A stretch of DNA of 64,000 nt from Strigops habroptila (lineage: Eukaryota; Chordata; Aves; Psittaciformes; Psittacidae), in contig NC_044297.2 of NCBI RefSeq assembly GCF_004027225.2, forward strand, positions 1,711,569-1,775,568, written 5' to 3'. Under the pieces are notes generated by a model that was given only the letters and a program-made list of their open reading frames with translations, was not told where the DNA came from and did no database searches. Each line of letters opens with the position of its first letter. Position 1 is the stretch's first letter. Of this stretch, positions 11,772-23,500 are shown piece after piece. The translations under genes were made by a program, and so were the position numbers.

Positions 11772-11975
11772 CAGCAGCGCGGAGCGGTGCGGGACACGCG
11801 GATGTACCAAACACCAGCCAGGCTGCCCAAAATAAGCCAAAAAAAGGGGGTTTTCAAGCAATTCGAGGGCCTCAAGGAGGCGCCATCGCGGCCCCACGTG
11901 GTTTGATTCAGTTCTAGAAGCTTCTACTTGAGGGTATTAAAGACAGAATGAAAAGTAATAATATTTACACAGGGT

Positions 11976-11981
11976 TTTATT
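11976..11981 (-). terminator. SNRNP27: SNRNP27 poly(A) signal
   Basis: TTTATT on the plus strand is AATAAA on the minus strand, about 185 bp past the SNRNP27 stop (12165-12167). It implies a short 3' UTR ending near 11950, only about 260 bp upstream of the MXD1 promoter CpG block. Confidence 0.75.
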
Positions 11982-12164
11982 GAAATGACAGCAAATAACA
12001 GGGAAAATACAACAGAATTCCACCAAGGAATGACCCGGGGCAGGTATTGTAATGAAAAACAATGAGGGATTGGTGTGGGGGAGATGGATTTGTTGGGAAT
12101 AACCCCAAATCCCTCCAAAATCCGGTCTCTGGGAAGGGAAATCCTTCTCGGTGCGAGCGCAGCA

Positions 12165-14603
12165 TCAAGCGATGAAATCCAGGGGTCTGTTGAATCCCCC
12201 TTTCCTGTTCATGTACTGCCTGTGGCCGGAGGGAAAGAACAGTCAGCAAAATCCACATGGAAACACACACGGGAAGCCCCTAACGGTGCCCAACGGCATC
12301 ACGGAATGGAATTCCCTGAGGATTTACACACAGGAGAGCAGGAAACCTCCCACCAAGGCAGTGCCTGGATTGAGGACCCTGGTGGAATCTCCTTTTCTGT
12401 CACACCAAAGGAATTCCCAGTTGGAAGAAGAAAACCCCCACAAGGCACAAACCTGTATTTCCTCTTCTGGGACACGTTGATGGCGTACGCGTTTGCGGCG
12501 CCGTCCACCTTCTTTCCCTGAAAGAGAGCAAGGAAAAAGAGGTTCTAAAAGTATGGATTAGGGCACCGGGGCTGGTGCAGGGCCTGGAGCACAAGTGTGA
12601 TGAGGAACGGCTGAGGGACCTGGGGGGGTTTAGTCTGGAGAAGAGAAGGCTCAGGGGGCACCTTATCGCTCTGTGCAACTGCCTGACAGGAGGATGGAGC
12701 CAGGAGGGGGCTGGTCTCTGCTCCCAAGGAACAAGGGATGGGACAAGAGGAAATGGCCTCAAGCTGCACCAGGGCAGGTTTAGATGGAGCTGAGGAACAA
12801 TTCCTTCCCCAGAGGGTGCTCAGGCATTGGAACAGGCTGCCCAGGGCAGGGCTGGAGTCACCGTCCCTGCAAGTGTTCACACCCCGTGTAGCCGAGGCCT
12901 CAGTGCCATGGGTTAGTGGTGGCCTTGGCAGTGCCGGGGAACGGTTGGACTTGATGATCTTAAAGCTCTTTTCCAACCCCATTGATTTCATGATTCTATT
13001 CTATGACTATCCCCCAAAAACGGGCACGACGAGCGTGTCAGAGGTGCCTGCGGGCTCCATCGTGCTGATCCACACTCACTTTTGTCGTGTCGAAGGAGGC
13101 AAAGCCCATCATTTTCATCATCTCGATCTCCTCTTCCGTCTTGCCCTGCAGATCTTCCTCTGCCGAGGCAATGGAACAAAAGAGTTGGGACAACACCACT
13201 TTAAAGCAGCGCCAAGGGGTCCCCTGGGCTGGTCCCAACCCAACTGGGGCCATATTTAAGGAGGAAAATCCTCCCCTCCCTTACCCGTGATCTGTCGCTC
13301 TTTGCCTTTGGAGTCTTTTATCTCCTTCTTCTCTTCATCCCGCCTCTCCTTGAGCCGCGGGGGGGAGGACGAGCTGGATCGGTGCCGTCTCGGTGACCTG
13401 ACGTTACAAACGCAGGCGGGTTCGCGCCTTCCCGGCTGTGGCGTCACCGCAGACGGGGTTCAACGTTATCCAGCTCCCAGTATCCCCCGTGCTGCCCGCA
13501 CCGAGCCTCCGCCCGGCCTCATCCCAGCCCCGGCATTCCCACCCCTCACCTGGATCGCCGCCGGTGCGGGGAGCGAGACCGGCTCCTCCTCCTGTCCCTA
13601 TCCCGCGACCGGGATCGCTCCCGGCGCCGCCGCTCCCTCTCCCGGGAGGTGGATCGGGAACGCCTGCGCTCTGCTCTGGGAAAAGCCTGCGTTAGTTTCT
13701 GCTTCCTCATCCCCCCTGGCTGCCACTTTCCCAAGGAAACCCCACTGATGTGCTGATGGAGACAGGCTGAGAACATTGGGGCTGTTCAGCCTGGAGAAGA
13801 GAAGCTGCGTGGAGACCTCAGAGCAGCTTCCAGGGTCTGAAGGGGGCTACAAGGATGCTGGAGAGGGACCTTCATCAGGGACTGGAGCGATAGGACAAGG
13901 GGTGATGGGTTCAAACTGAAACAGTGGAAGTTCAGGTTGGAGATAAGGCAGAAGCTCTTCCCTGTGAGGGTGCTGAGGCGCTGGCACAGGGTGCCCAGAG
14001 AAGCTGTGGCTGCCCCATCCCTGGCAGTGTTCAAGGCCGGGTTGGACACAGGGGCTTGGAGCAACCTGCTTTAGTGGAAGGTGTCCCTGCCCGTGGCAGG
14101 GGGTTGGAACTGGATGAGCTTAAGGTCCCTTCGACCCAAACCATAGGATCTATGATGCCACGCAATGACAGCTCCCAAGCAGACCATAACAACACCCCCA
14201 TAATAACCCAATAACCCCCAAAATAACCCCATAACCCCAAAATAACCCCATAATAACCCCTCCCACCTCCTCCAGCCCCCGCTGGCCCCACAGACCCCTC
14301 CCGGCACCCCCAGCACAGGGAACGGCGGCAGGAAACCCCCCTTGCCAGGGCTGTGGTGACCAACGCGCCTGCACATCGCTCCCCAAGGGGCTGAGCTGGG
14401 CGGCAGCAGCGGGAGGACAACAGGACCCTCCGCGCTTCCCATCGCCACCAGCCGAGGCCTCGCCCCCGGCCGGACGGGGCGCACCGCAGAGGCCCGGTTC
14501 CGTGCACCCCCCCGCGACCTCCACCCGCTCCCGGAGCCCCCGGCCCCGGCCCCGGCCCCTCCTCACCGCGCCGCGGCGGCGACCGGGAGCGGCTGCGGCC
14601 CAT
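12165..14603 (-). CDS. SNRNP27: SNRNP27, U4/U6.U5 tri-snRNP 27 kDa protein, 6 exons, complete CDS
   Basis: Exons in transcript order: 14567-14603, 13550-13670, 13285-13397, 13080-13159, 12453-12517, 12165-12219. They total 471 nt, or 156 aa (human 155). The N-terminal third is an RS domain ([20 protein letters not shown], then [20 protein letters not shown]). A linker [18 protein letters not shown] and a conserved acidic helix ([20 protein letters not shown]) follow. The C-terminus is nearly invariant: [20 protein letters not shown], then [11 protein letters not shown]. The family is a small component of the U4/U6.U5 tri-snRNP in the nucleus; the worm homologue influences 5' splice-site choice. 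All introns are GT-AG, but the exon 5 donor is weak (TACAG|GTTTGT). Two introns carry antisense CR1 tails. The start at 14603 gives the expected MGRSRSRS opening. Confidence 0.97.
12566..13008 (+). repeat. CR1 LINE tail, type B, ~440 bp
   Basis: A plus-strand copy from CACAAGTGTGATGAGGAACG to the tail TTCATGATTCTATTCTATGAC. It lies in SNRNP27 intron 4 and stops about 70 bp short of exon 4. Confidence 0.93.
13757..14157 (+). repeat. CR1 LINE tail, type A, ~400 bp
   Basis: A plus-strand copy from GGAGACAGGCTGAGAACATT to ACCATAGGATCTATGATGCC, in SNRNP27 intron 1 and antisense to the gene. A run of CCCCATAATAACCCC-like A/C repeats (14190-14260) follows it. Confidence 0.93.
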
Positions 14604-14720
14604 GGCCGCCCCTCAGCGCCCGCACTTCCGGCTCCCCCGGCAACCGGCGCCGCAGCCCTTTGGTTCCGCAGCCAAAACGTTCCCGGGGAGGGGGGTTTCT
14701 GCTACATACACCGCATGGAG
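14460..14720 (-). promoter_or_regulatory. SNRNP27: SNRNP27 CpG-rich promoter / first exon region
   Basis: CpG-dense sequence surrounds the SNRNP27 start codon (14601-14603). A CCGGCAACCGGCGCCG motif lies just upstream, and no TATA box was seen. A housekeeping-type promoter is inferred from composition and position. Confidence 0.6.
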
Positions 14721-14729
14721 GCGGGGCTG

Positions 14730-14966
14730 GACCCATCCCTATCCCCATCGCTATTCCTATCCCTATCGCCATCCCAATCCCTATCCCCATCCCCAATCCT
14801 ATCCCCATCCCCATCGCCATCCCTATCCCCATCCCTATCCCCATCGCCATCCCTATCCCCATCCCTATCTCTACCTCCACCGCCATCCTCATTCCCATTG
14901 CCATATCTATCCCCATCCCCATCCCTATACCCATCCCTATCGCCATCCCCATCCCCATCCCCATTC
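14730..14966. repeat. Hexanucleotide-type tandem repeat (CCCTAT/CCCCAT)n
   Basis: About 235 bp of CCYYAT hexamers (CCCTATCCCCAT with GCCATC variants). They lie between the SNRNP27 promoter and the ADD2 3' end. Every frame on both strands is open, producing PIPIPI-, GMGMGI- and RDGDGD-like pseudo-peptides that are artefacts. Confidence 0.93.
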
Positions 14967-15099
14967 AGAGCCAGGTGCGAGCCCAGAGCCACAACCACAG
15001 CGCCCAAACCACGACCCAGAGCCCCCCATCCACCACCTCAGCCCCACAATGGGGCCAGGACCCTCCCTCCGCCGCCCCCCAGAAGCTCCACAGCGCTGG

Positions 15100-17557
15100 A
15101 GGTGCCAAACACGGGGTTTATTTACACACAGCGTTACACAGCGATTGTCAGACACCGGCGGTTGCCCTCCCCTCGGCCCCCAGTGGCAGAGCCGGGGCGC
15201 GCAGCCTCCTCTCGGCTTCATTTCGGGGGGTCTTCAGCACCCGCACCCTCGATGGGACCCTTGCGGGGTGCCTGCCAGCCCCAAGCAGCAATAGCCATAG
15301 GAACCCCATCATCATCCTCATTTCCCGTGGCCCACGTTGGAACTGGCCTCTCTCCTTCTCAATTAGGGGTGCAGACATGGAGGGTGATGAGCAAAAGGCG
15401 CATGGGCAGCAACCGGCACCTCTTGGATCAATGGTTTGCCTCCAGGGACACATTCCCGCTTCCCTGCTTCAAGATTCCTACATCCAGAGCCCAGCCTGGG
15501 GCTGGAAGGAGAAGGAAGCAGCAAGCCAATGGCCTGCCTGCTGCAATAGTGGGTAAAACACTGGCAGGGGACAGAGGGAGAGTTATCCAAGTTATCCAAG
15601 TTATCCAGAGGATGGAAAGGGCCCAGGGCTGCCCTGACATGTCAATGTAATCCTGTATCTGCTTTCCTCCAGCTAAGCAGCGAGGACCAACATCATGGTG
15701 ACATCTATTTGAGCCTTCCTCCCTGCTGAAGGCATCAGTGGCTCTTGCTTCCCTACGCTGCATGGGATGCTTAATGCACCCCTGGCTTCCAAATGGGGAA
15801 ATAAATCCCTGTCTCCTCTAAAATCCCTGGAGAAAGGAATTGCAAAGCCTCTGGGGACAGAGCTTCAGAGATACCGGGGTGTGCGGCAGTGTTATAATGA
15901 ATCAACCATGGCATCTCGAGAGGCAACGCAGCCATCCCTATGGGGCTTCTGTGGCTTGGGTCATGCAGGGGGGGCAGGCTCGATGCCAGAAGTGGCCACA
16001 AAGAGCTTTAGAATCAGTGGCAGTTAACAACACCCCATGGGAAACAGGTACAGAGCATCTCAAAGGCTGATATAAAGCACAGGGCTGGTGCTTGTCCTCA
16101 TCGATGGTGAATTTGGGAGCTCTGGGTCCTCTCTTTTGATCTCTGGAACTGATGTTTTACTTTTCAACTTACTTGCCCTGCAAGGAAAAACGAACCTGCA
16201 TTCACAAACCTCCTCCCTTTGACTTTTTGCTCTTCTGGAGGGGAAAATAAAAGCCAAGAGCTGCCTCCCAGCAGCAAAAAGGCTTTGAAAACGTAGTGGT
16301 GGCTTTGAAAATGTGGGAATATCAGATTGGGTTGAGAAAACCCACTGCCCATGGATTCTGGGGCTCACCAGCGGACAGGACCCACTGGACACTTGGGCTG
16401 TGGCAAGGAAGCCCCGTCCCCATGAAGATGGCAAATCCCTGTGGCTTGTGGGAGAACGGGAGCTGATCCCATTGGTTTTGCCCCCTAAATACCAGCGCTG
16501 GAGCAGTGTCAGGGCAAATCATCATCACTGGGTCTTGTCTTCCCTTCAGGCACGGCCGGGAGGTTGGAATGATGGTCATGTCGCTGCATGGAGCGCTGAA
16601 GGCGAGGCTGGGTGGGAAGGAAAGACCAGGGAGGAGTTTAACTTGTGCTTGGGATTCCAGAGCTTGGGAAAAGCATGTGGATGGTGTTGGCGTGAGCAGA
16701 GACCTGGCACAACCAGCGGCGGGTGCCGGTGTCGTGGTGAAGGGGTGGTGGGGATGGCGGCATCGGCAGTGAATTGGCAGCGTGTGTTCATCCCGAAGTA
16801 GCACTTAGTGAGTGAAGTTTTGCTCAGTTTTAATAACACAGACACTTCCCAGAGGCTCTTTTCTTCTCCCTTCTCAGGTGCAGGTCTGGTGGTGGGAAAT
16901 CCTGCTGCTCTTCCTCATACAGCAAAGACAGAGACAGCAGCACCGGGAGAAGGGGACTCAAAGCGGCTCTCCAGCCCAAGGACAGGAAGATTACGATCCA
17001 TAAAGGAAAGGCTCACAAGCCCATGGTCGTGGCCTCTCCTTCAGGAAGAGCAATCCCCCCCATTCTGATCCAATTCCCTTGGCAAAGCAGCAAACAATTT
17101 TGCCCAGGGGGTGAAGCCAGTGCCATTCCCATGGAGCTTGGAACAAGAAGGTAGAAAAAGAACAACAAAACACCCTTTTCTTCCTCAAACCAAGCGCATC
17201 CGAGCTGCGCCCCACGTTTCACGAGGGTGGCTGGGGGACAAACACCCCGAATCCAACCCTCAATCCGTGACTGGGAAAGGGGCTGGTGCCCAGGAAGGAG
17301 AAGGGGATGCTCGTGGGAGAAGGGAGATCGCAGCGGGTATTTCCCCAAGCGGCAAACGGGGGCCACAATCTTTCGTAAGCTCAGTGACCGCCTCCAAAAG
17401 CGGGTGACAAGGGGACGAGGTGCCTCGTGCCAGGAGTACTCAGAAAACAGCTCGTCTCTGGGCTTTTCAGCTGCAGGAGCCGTCCCTCTCTCTCTTTGGT
17501 GCCTCCATCCGGAGAGGTTTCCGGGCCGCCGCTGCGGCGGGAGGCCTCGGAGGACAC
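15100..17557 (-). other. ADD2: Probable ADD2 3' UTR
   Basis: This 2.4-kb stretch after the ADD2 stop has no CR1 copies, no recognised coding exon and a canonical poly(A) hexamer at its far end. Long 3' UTRs are known for adducins. It contains a minor 9-mer tandem (GTTATCCAA three times, about 15583-15608). The UTR call is inference. Confidence 0.5.
15117..15122 (-). terminator. ADD2: Probable ADD2 poly(A) signal
   Basis: TTTATT on the plus strand reads AATAAA on the minus strand, followed by a G/T-rich stretch (CGTGTTTGGC) in the transcript direction. It lies about 2.4 kb past the ADD2 stop and before the SNRNP27 promoter. Confidence 0.55.
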
Positions 17558-20500
17558 TCAAGATTCAATCTTTTCCTTCTTTTTGCCTTTTTTCAGGAAA
17601 GACGGGGTCCGGAATTTCTTCTTCTTCTTCGAGGGGGATTTGGAGGGGGAACCTTCGGGGGACACGGGGCTGCTGGTCACTGTCTCCTTCTCCTTAGGGG
17701 CATCCGTGTCGGTGTTGGCAGGGGAGGTTGTCCGGTCGCCAGCTTTGCTTTCCTCGGTGCTTTGCTCCTCATCCTTCCCATTCACCACTGTTGGTGGCTC
17801 CTTCTCAACAGCAGAATCAGCTGGTGCTTGGCCACCATCCTCCTTCTTGTCACCTTGGCAAGGGCAAAGAGGAAAGGTGAGGTTTGGGCAGCAGTTGCCG
17901 GCGCTGTGGAGGTTTAAACCCCTCCAACTCGCCAGTTTAACCTGGGCAGGAGCAGGATTTGACCCCTGCGGATAGAGAACACTGGGATTTGATCCCCTCC
18001 TGCCTCAGGTGCTGCTTCCCTGAGCTTTTCCCCCCTCCCCGCAGGACAAGCGAGGCGGGATGGAGAGCTGGGAAGAGGCAGGCGGGGAGGGCGGCTGGCT
18101 CCATCCCGGCCTCGCCGCTGGAATTAAAGCAGGCAGCAAAGAAAACGAGATAACCCAAGGCATTTCCTTCTGCAAAGCCCTCAGTAGAGCGCTGCTCCCC
18201 GCAGGAGCACGGCTGAAACGGGCCACGGAGAGCAAGGGCACCCCGAGCTAGCGGGGAGCGCGGTCACCCGTGTCCCTCCTCCTCAAGGATGGCCTCTCCG
18301 TACTTACTACAGTGACAAGTATTCAGAGTCAGAGGTAACTCCTTGGGTGAAAGCCACACGTGGAGGAAAGAGAAAGGAAGACGTTGTGGACACAGACAGA
18401 CACACAGACACCACGACACACGATGAGAAAGCGAGAAGCCGCGCACTCCCACTGCCCTCCCCTGCGCCCCGAGACCCAACTTGCACTTGGGACCATGTAA
18501 TAATGGGAATATCACATCCTTAGGCGGTAGGATGAGAGGAAACGGCCTCAAGCTGCACCAGGGGAGGTTTAGATGGAGCTGAGGAACAATTCCTTCCCCA
18601 GAGGGTGCTCAGGCATTGGAACAGGCTGCCCAGGGCAGGGCTGGAGTCACCGTCCCTGCAAGCGTTCACACCCCGTGTAGCCGAGGCCCTCAGTGCCATG
18701 GGTTAGTGGTGGCCTTGGCAGTGCTGGGTCAATGGTTGGACTTGATGATCTTAAAGCTCTTTTCCAACCTGGTTCATTCTCTTAGGAACGGGATGGAGAT
18801 GTCCCCTGCACCCAGCAAAGCCACCGATGGATGCTCATGTCCTCCAGATGTGACATTCAAGGCAAGCGATGGCTTTGCTGCCTTTGTGACATGAATCCCC
18901 ACCAGTGCTGCACCCCGTTAGAGCAGGGAAGGCAAACGGAGACATTTATCTGTGTTTAAGCAGGGTTTGGCTACATCCACCCTCATCCCTCTGCTTCGGT
19001 TGCTCACTGCAGACCCCGCTGCTCGTGTCCCCTGGTCCCATGGGCTCACTCACCCTCCGAGGGCTCCGCAGGCGTCGGGGCCGGGCTCTGTGCCGGTGCC
19101 GGGCTCTGTGGTGGGGAAGCAGGGGGAGCCTGGCTCTCCTCGGCCACAGCAGCCTTCTCGCCTGCCAATGGAGGCACATGCTGGTCCCGAAGTCCACTGA
19201 GTGGAGCCCCAAGTGGGATTTAGGATCAAGGCTCCCCTGTACCCCTCCTACCCTGCAGCTTTTTCCTCTCCACCTCCTGCTTGTACTCCTCCAGCTCCTG
19301 GTCCGTCAGCTGGCTGAAGGGGTTGGGGGGCTCTGGCTCTGGAGGGGCTTCATCCCGGGATGCTTCTTTGGCTTCTGCATCTCCCAAATGGCTCTCTGTG
19401 GACTGAAGGAGCAGCCCCAGAGCGGTGTTATCCCTGCCAAGGGGTGGAATGCTCTGGGGTGAGGGGACATGGGGCTGGGGATGTGGGGTGACATACAGGG
19501 CTGCGGCTGGTCTCAGCGATCACACTGGCCAGTAGCTGGGACTGGGGTCCTGCTGACTTCACGTCCTGGCGGTTTTGCTCCCGGATCTGTGGGTGAGATG
19601 CAGAATGAGGATGGGGAAACAGTGTTCTCCCTCCACATGGGTCTGGCAGGACCCCTGCACCCACATCCCAAAGCCTTGGGGGGTTTTGGGCCAGGACCGT
19701 ACCTTGTTCCTCATCTCCAGCACCTCCTGTGGGTCCGTGTAGAGGGGCACGAACTGGTTGGGGTTCTCAATTCGGATGGGGGTCCCGCTGCTGCCTTTTT
19801 CCACCTCGTCTGCTTTCAGCCACTGTGTGTTGCAGAGATAAAACCCCCATAAATACACATCATGAAGGGAGGAGACCCCAATAAATGCACGGAGACCTCA
19901 GAGCAGCTTCCAGGGTCTGAAGGGGGATACAAGGGTGCTGGAGAGGGACCTTCATCAGGGACTGGAGCGAAAGGACAAGGGGTGATGGGTTCAAAGTGAA
20001 ACAGGGGAAGTTCAGGTTGGATAAAAGGCAGAAGCTCTTCCCTGTGAGGGTGCTGAGGCGCTGGCACAGGGTGCCCAGAGAAGCTGTGGCTGCCCCATCC
20101 CTGGCAGTGTTCAAGGCCAGGTTGGACACAGGGGCTTGGAGCAACCTGCTCTAGTGGAAGGTGTCCCTGCCCGTGGCAGGGGGCTGGAACTGGATGAGCT
20201 TTAGGGTCCTTTCCAACCCAAACCATTCTATGACTCTATAAATGCATCTTGCATAGAGGGGAGACCCTGATAAAGCCCATGGCACTCAGCCCCTTGGGCT
20301 GGGGAGGTGGGATTTTCCAATAACTATTATTATGGCAGGGAATAGAAGAAGAAAGTCTGTGTTTAATAAAGGCACCAAAAGAAGCACTTATCACTTCTGA
20401 AAGGTATTCCAGAAGGCATTCCCAAGCATTCCTGCACACCAGCTTCTGGTAGCATCCCATCCATCCCCCAATCTACCTATTATTTTAGCGCCCAAAACCC

Positions 20501-23500
20501 ACCCTCCAGCTAATGCCATTCCCTGAGCCAACCCTCTTCCCAAATCAACCCAAACCCCTCCTTGGGCTGCCGCAGCAGCCCCGCACCGTCGTCTTGGTCT
20601 TCTGGCTTCCAGCACTGCCCTGCTGCTCCTCAGCCACGTTGACCCTCATGTAGGTGTTGGGGGTGTTGAGCCACCTCGTCTTCTCCTTCTGCTGCTTCTG
20701 GGCGTGCTGCCGCAGCGCGGGGACAGGGGCGGCCTCCTCCTCGAACACGAAGGCTGTCACCGTGGCGGGGATCAGCACATCGCTTTTGGGTTTGCTCTTC
20801 TCCTGCACGAAGGGGTAGCGGTAGGTGTACCCTGTGCGGTAACCCTGGGGAAAGACAGGGTTGTAAGATAAGGGTTAAAAGACCAAGAGGTGAATGGGGT
20901 TGGTTTGGGGGTTTGCTGTGTTCCAGCTCACCAGGTTGTCCAGCATCCTCATCAGGGCTTCGAACTCGTGCTCGCCCAAGCGGCTCTTCTGCATGGGGCC
21001 GAAGGTGCTGCCGGCCCAGCGCACGGAGCCCACCTCGTGGGGCCGGTGCTTGGCGCGCTCCAACACGATCAGGTTGTCCGTGCCCCCCGCGCTCGCCAGC
21101 GCCGACACCTACGGCACAGCCCCAGGGATGTGCTGCTGATGTGGCTTTTTGGGGGGGAAGCAGTGGGACAGCCCCATGCGCGCCCATGGCACCCACAGCA
21201 CCCATGGATGCACTGGTGTGCTTCATTCTGGGCACCGTGGTGACGGCAGAGACCTGGCACAGCTCAGTGCATGGTCCCAGGGCATTATGGTGAGAGCAGA
21301 GACCTGGCACAGCTCAGTGCATGGTCTTGGAGCACCATGGTGTGATAGCAGAATCATGGACTGGTTTGGGTTGGAAAGGACCTTAAAGCTCATCCAGTTC
21401 CAACCCCCTGCTACAGGCAGGGACACCCCACTCCAGAGCGTGCAGAGACCTGGCACAGCTCAGTGCATGGCCTCAGAGCACCATGGTGACAGCAGAGACC
21501 TGGCACAGCTCAGTGCATGGCCTCAGAGCACCATGATGACAGCAGAGACCTGGCACAGCTCAGTGCATGGCCTCAGAGCACCATGGTGACAGCAGAGACC
21601 TGGCACAGCTCAACACAAGCTCCTGGGGCACGGTGCTGAGGCCGTACACAGCTCAGTGCTTATTCCCATGGGCACGGTGCTGGCAGCTGAGGCCATACAC
21701 AGCTCAGTGCTTATTCCCATGGGCACAGTGCTGGCAGCTGAGGCCATACACAGCTCGGTGCACGGCCGGGTGCTCACCTGGATCTCACAGGCCGCCTGCA
21801 GATGGAAGATGCTGTAGAAGGCCTCCTCGGCGGTGTCACCCAGCGCCAGCACCCCGTGGTTGCGCAGCACCAGGATCTGCGGCACCGAGGAGGGGAACAT
21901 CAGTGGGACAAGGAGGGTGGGATGGGGACATCCCTTATATACGTGTGCGTGTCCCCATCCCCTCACCTTGCAGGTGGGGCCAAGGCATTTTTGGAGCTCG
22001 ACCCGATCGGCTTCATCCTCCACCTCCCCTCGGAAGTCAAAGTAGGCGACGTCCCCCAGCAGCAGCGCGGCGCGGGAGATGGGCAGCACACCACAGCGCA
22101 TGGCCGATACCTGCAGCAGGACATAGTGGGTGACAAACCCCTTCCAGCCCCCCCCAAAACCCACCACATCGCACCCCCATATCTTACTGCAGCCGTGGCC
22201 GGTGTGTGCAAGTGGATGATGCAGCGGGTATCGGGGCGGGCGGCGTAGATAGCGGCGTGGAGGCTGAAGCTGCGGGCGTCCGGGGTGAAGTTGGTGCTGC
22301 CCTGCTCCACCACGGCCCCCAGCACGTTCACCTTGATCTTGGGGACACATAGAGGGGGCTCAGAGCTCCTTCAGCACCCCAGGTTGTGGGGGTGATGGAT
22401 AGGGATAACAGGGATGGGGGTGATGGTATAGGGGGAGAGGGATAACAGGGATGCTCACCAGGCTGGCCGCTGTCACCTCGCTGCATGCCAGCCCCTGTGG
22501 GGCCACCAAGAAATGCTCCTGTTCCTTGCTGACACGTAGCTGCGATGGGAGAAAGCACGTATGGGTATAAAAGTGGGAAAGAAATCCTAAAATCACCCCA
22601 AAAAACCTCACTGCAACCCCCAAAACCTTGCCCTGCCCATAGCCCCCCATAAAACAACCCACTCTGAAAGTCCTTGAACCCACCAAAACGCCACCAAACA
22701 CTTCTCATCTCCCCAAAAAAGCACCAAATCTCCCCAAACCCACCACCAAACACCTCCCACCTCCCCCAGGAAGCCCATATAGATATAAAAATGTAAAAGT
22801 AACCCTCAAATCACCCCCAAAAAACACTGCACCCCCCAAACCTTACCCCGCCTAAAGCCCCCCATAAAAAACCCACCCTGAAAGTCCTCAAATCCACTAA
22901 AACCCGCAAATACCTCCCCCAAAAGCCCATATAGATATCAAAATGTAAAAGAAATCTTAAAAACACCCCAAAAAACCACTGCACCCCCCAAACCCAACCT
23001 GTCCTGAAAGTTCTCAACCCCCCCACAATGCCACCAAACACCTCCCACACCCCAAAAAAAGCCCCAAATCCCCCCAAAAATAACAATTCCCTCCCAAAAC
23101 CTTACTCTCCCAAAGCGCCATCAAAACCAACACACCTCAAACCCCCCGAAACCCACCAAATACACCCCAAAAAAGGCCCAACCTCCCCAAAAACCACAAT
23201 TCCCCCCCATTTTTGGGGTGCTCACGGTGACAGCGGCGTGTCCCAGCTGGGCCCAGCCATAGAGGTCCAGCAGCCGGTGGATGCTGCCCACCTTGCAGCG
23301 CATCAGCCGCTCGCCCTTGGCCAGTGCTGGTGCCTCGGGGCCATGCAGGTCATTGATGGGGGTGACAGACGCCAGCCCTGGGGATGTGTCACCCCCAAAG
23401 TGAGCAGAGAAGTGGGAAGGGGTTGGTTTGAAACCCCCTTCCCAACCCCAGGATCTTCCCTTGGGGAGTGGAGGGTGATGGAGCTGGGTTTGGAGGTCCC

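Noticed and set aside
14502-15650. Plus-strand open frame of 382 codons
   Set aside because: It covers the SNRNP27 promoter in antisense, the CCYYAT hexamer repeat and the ADD2 3' UTR. The low-complexity peptide has no domain.
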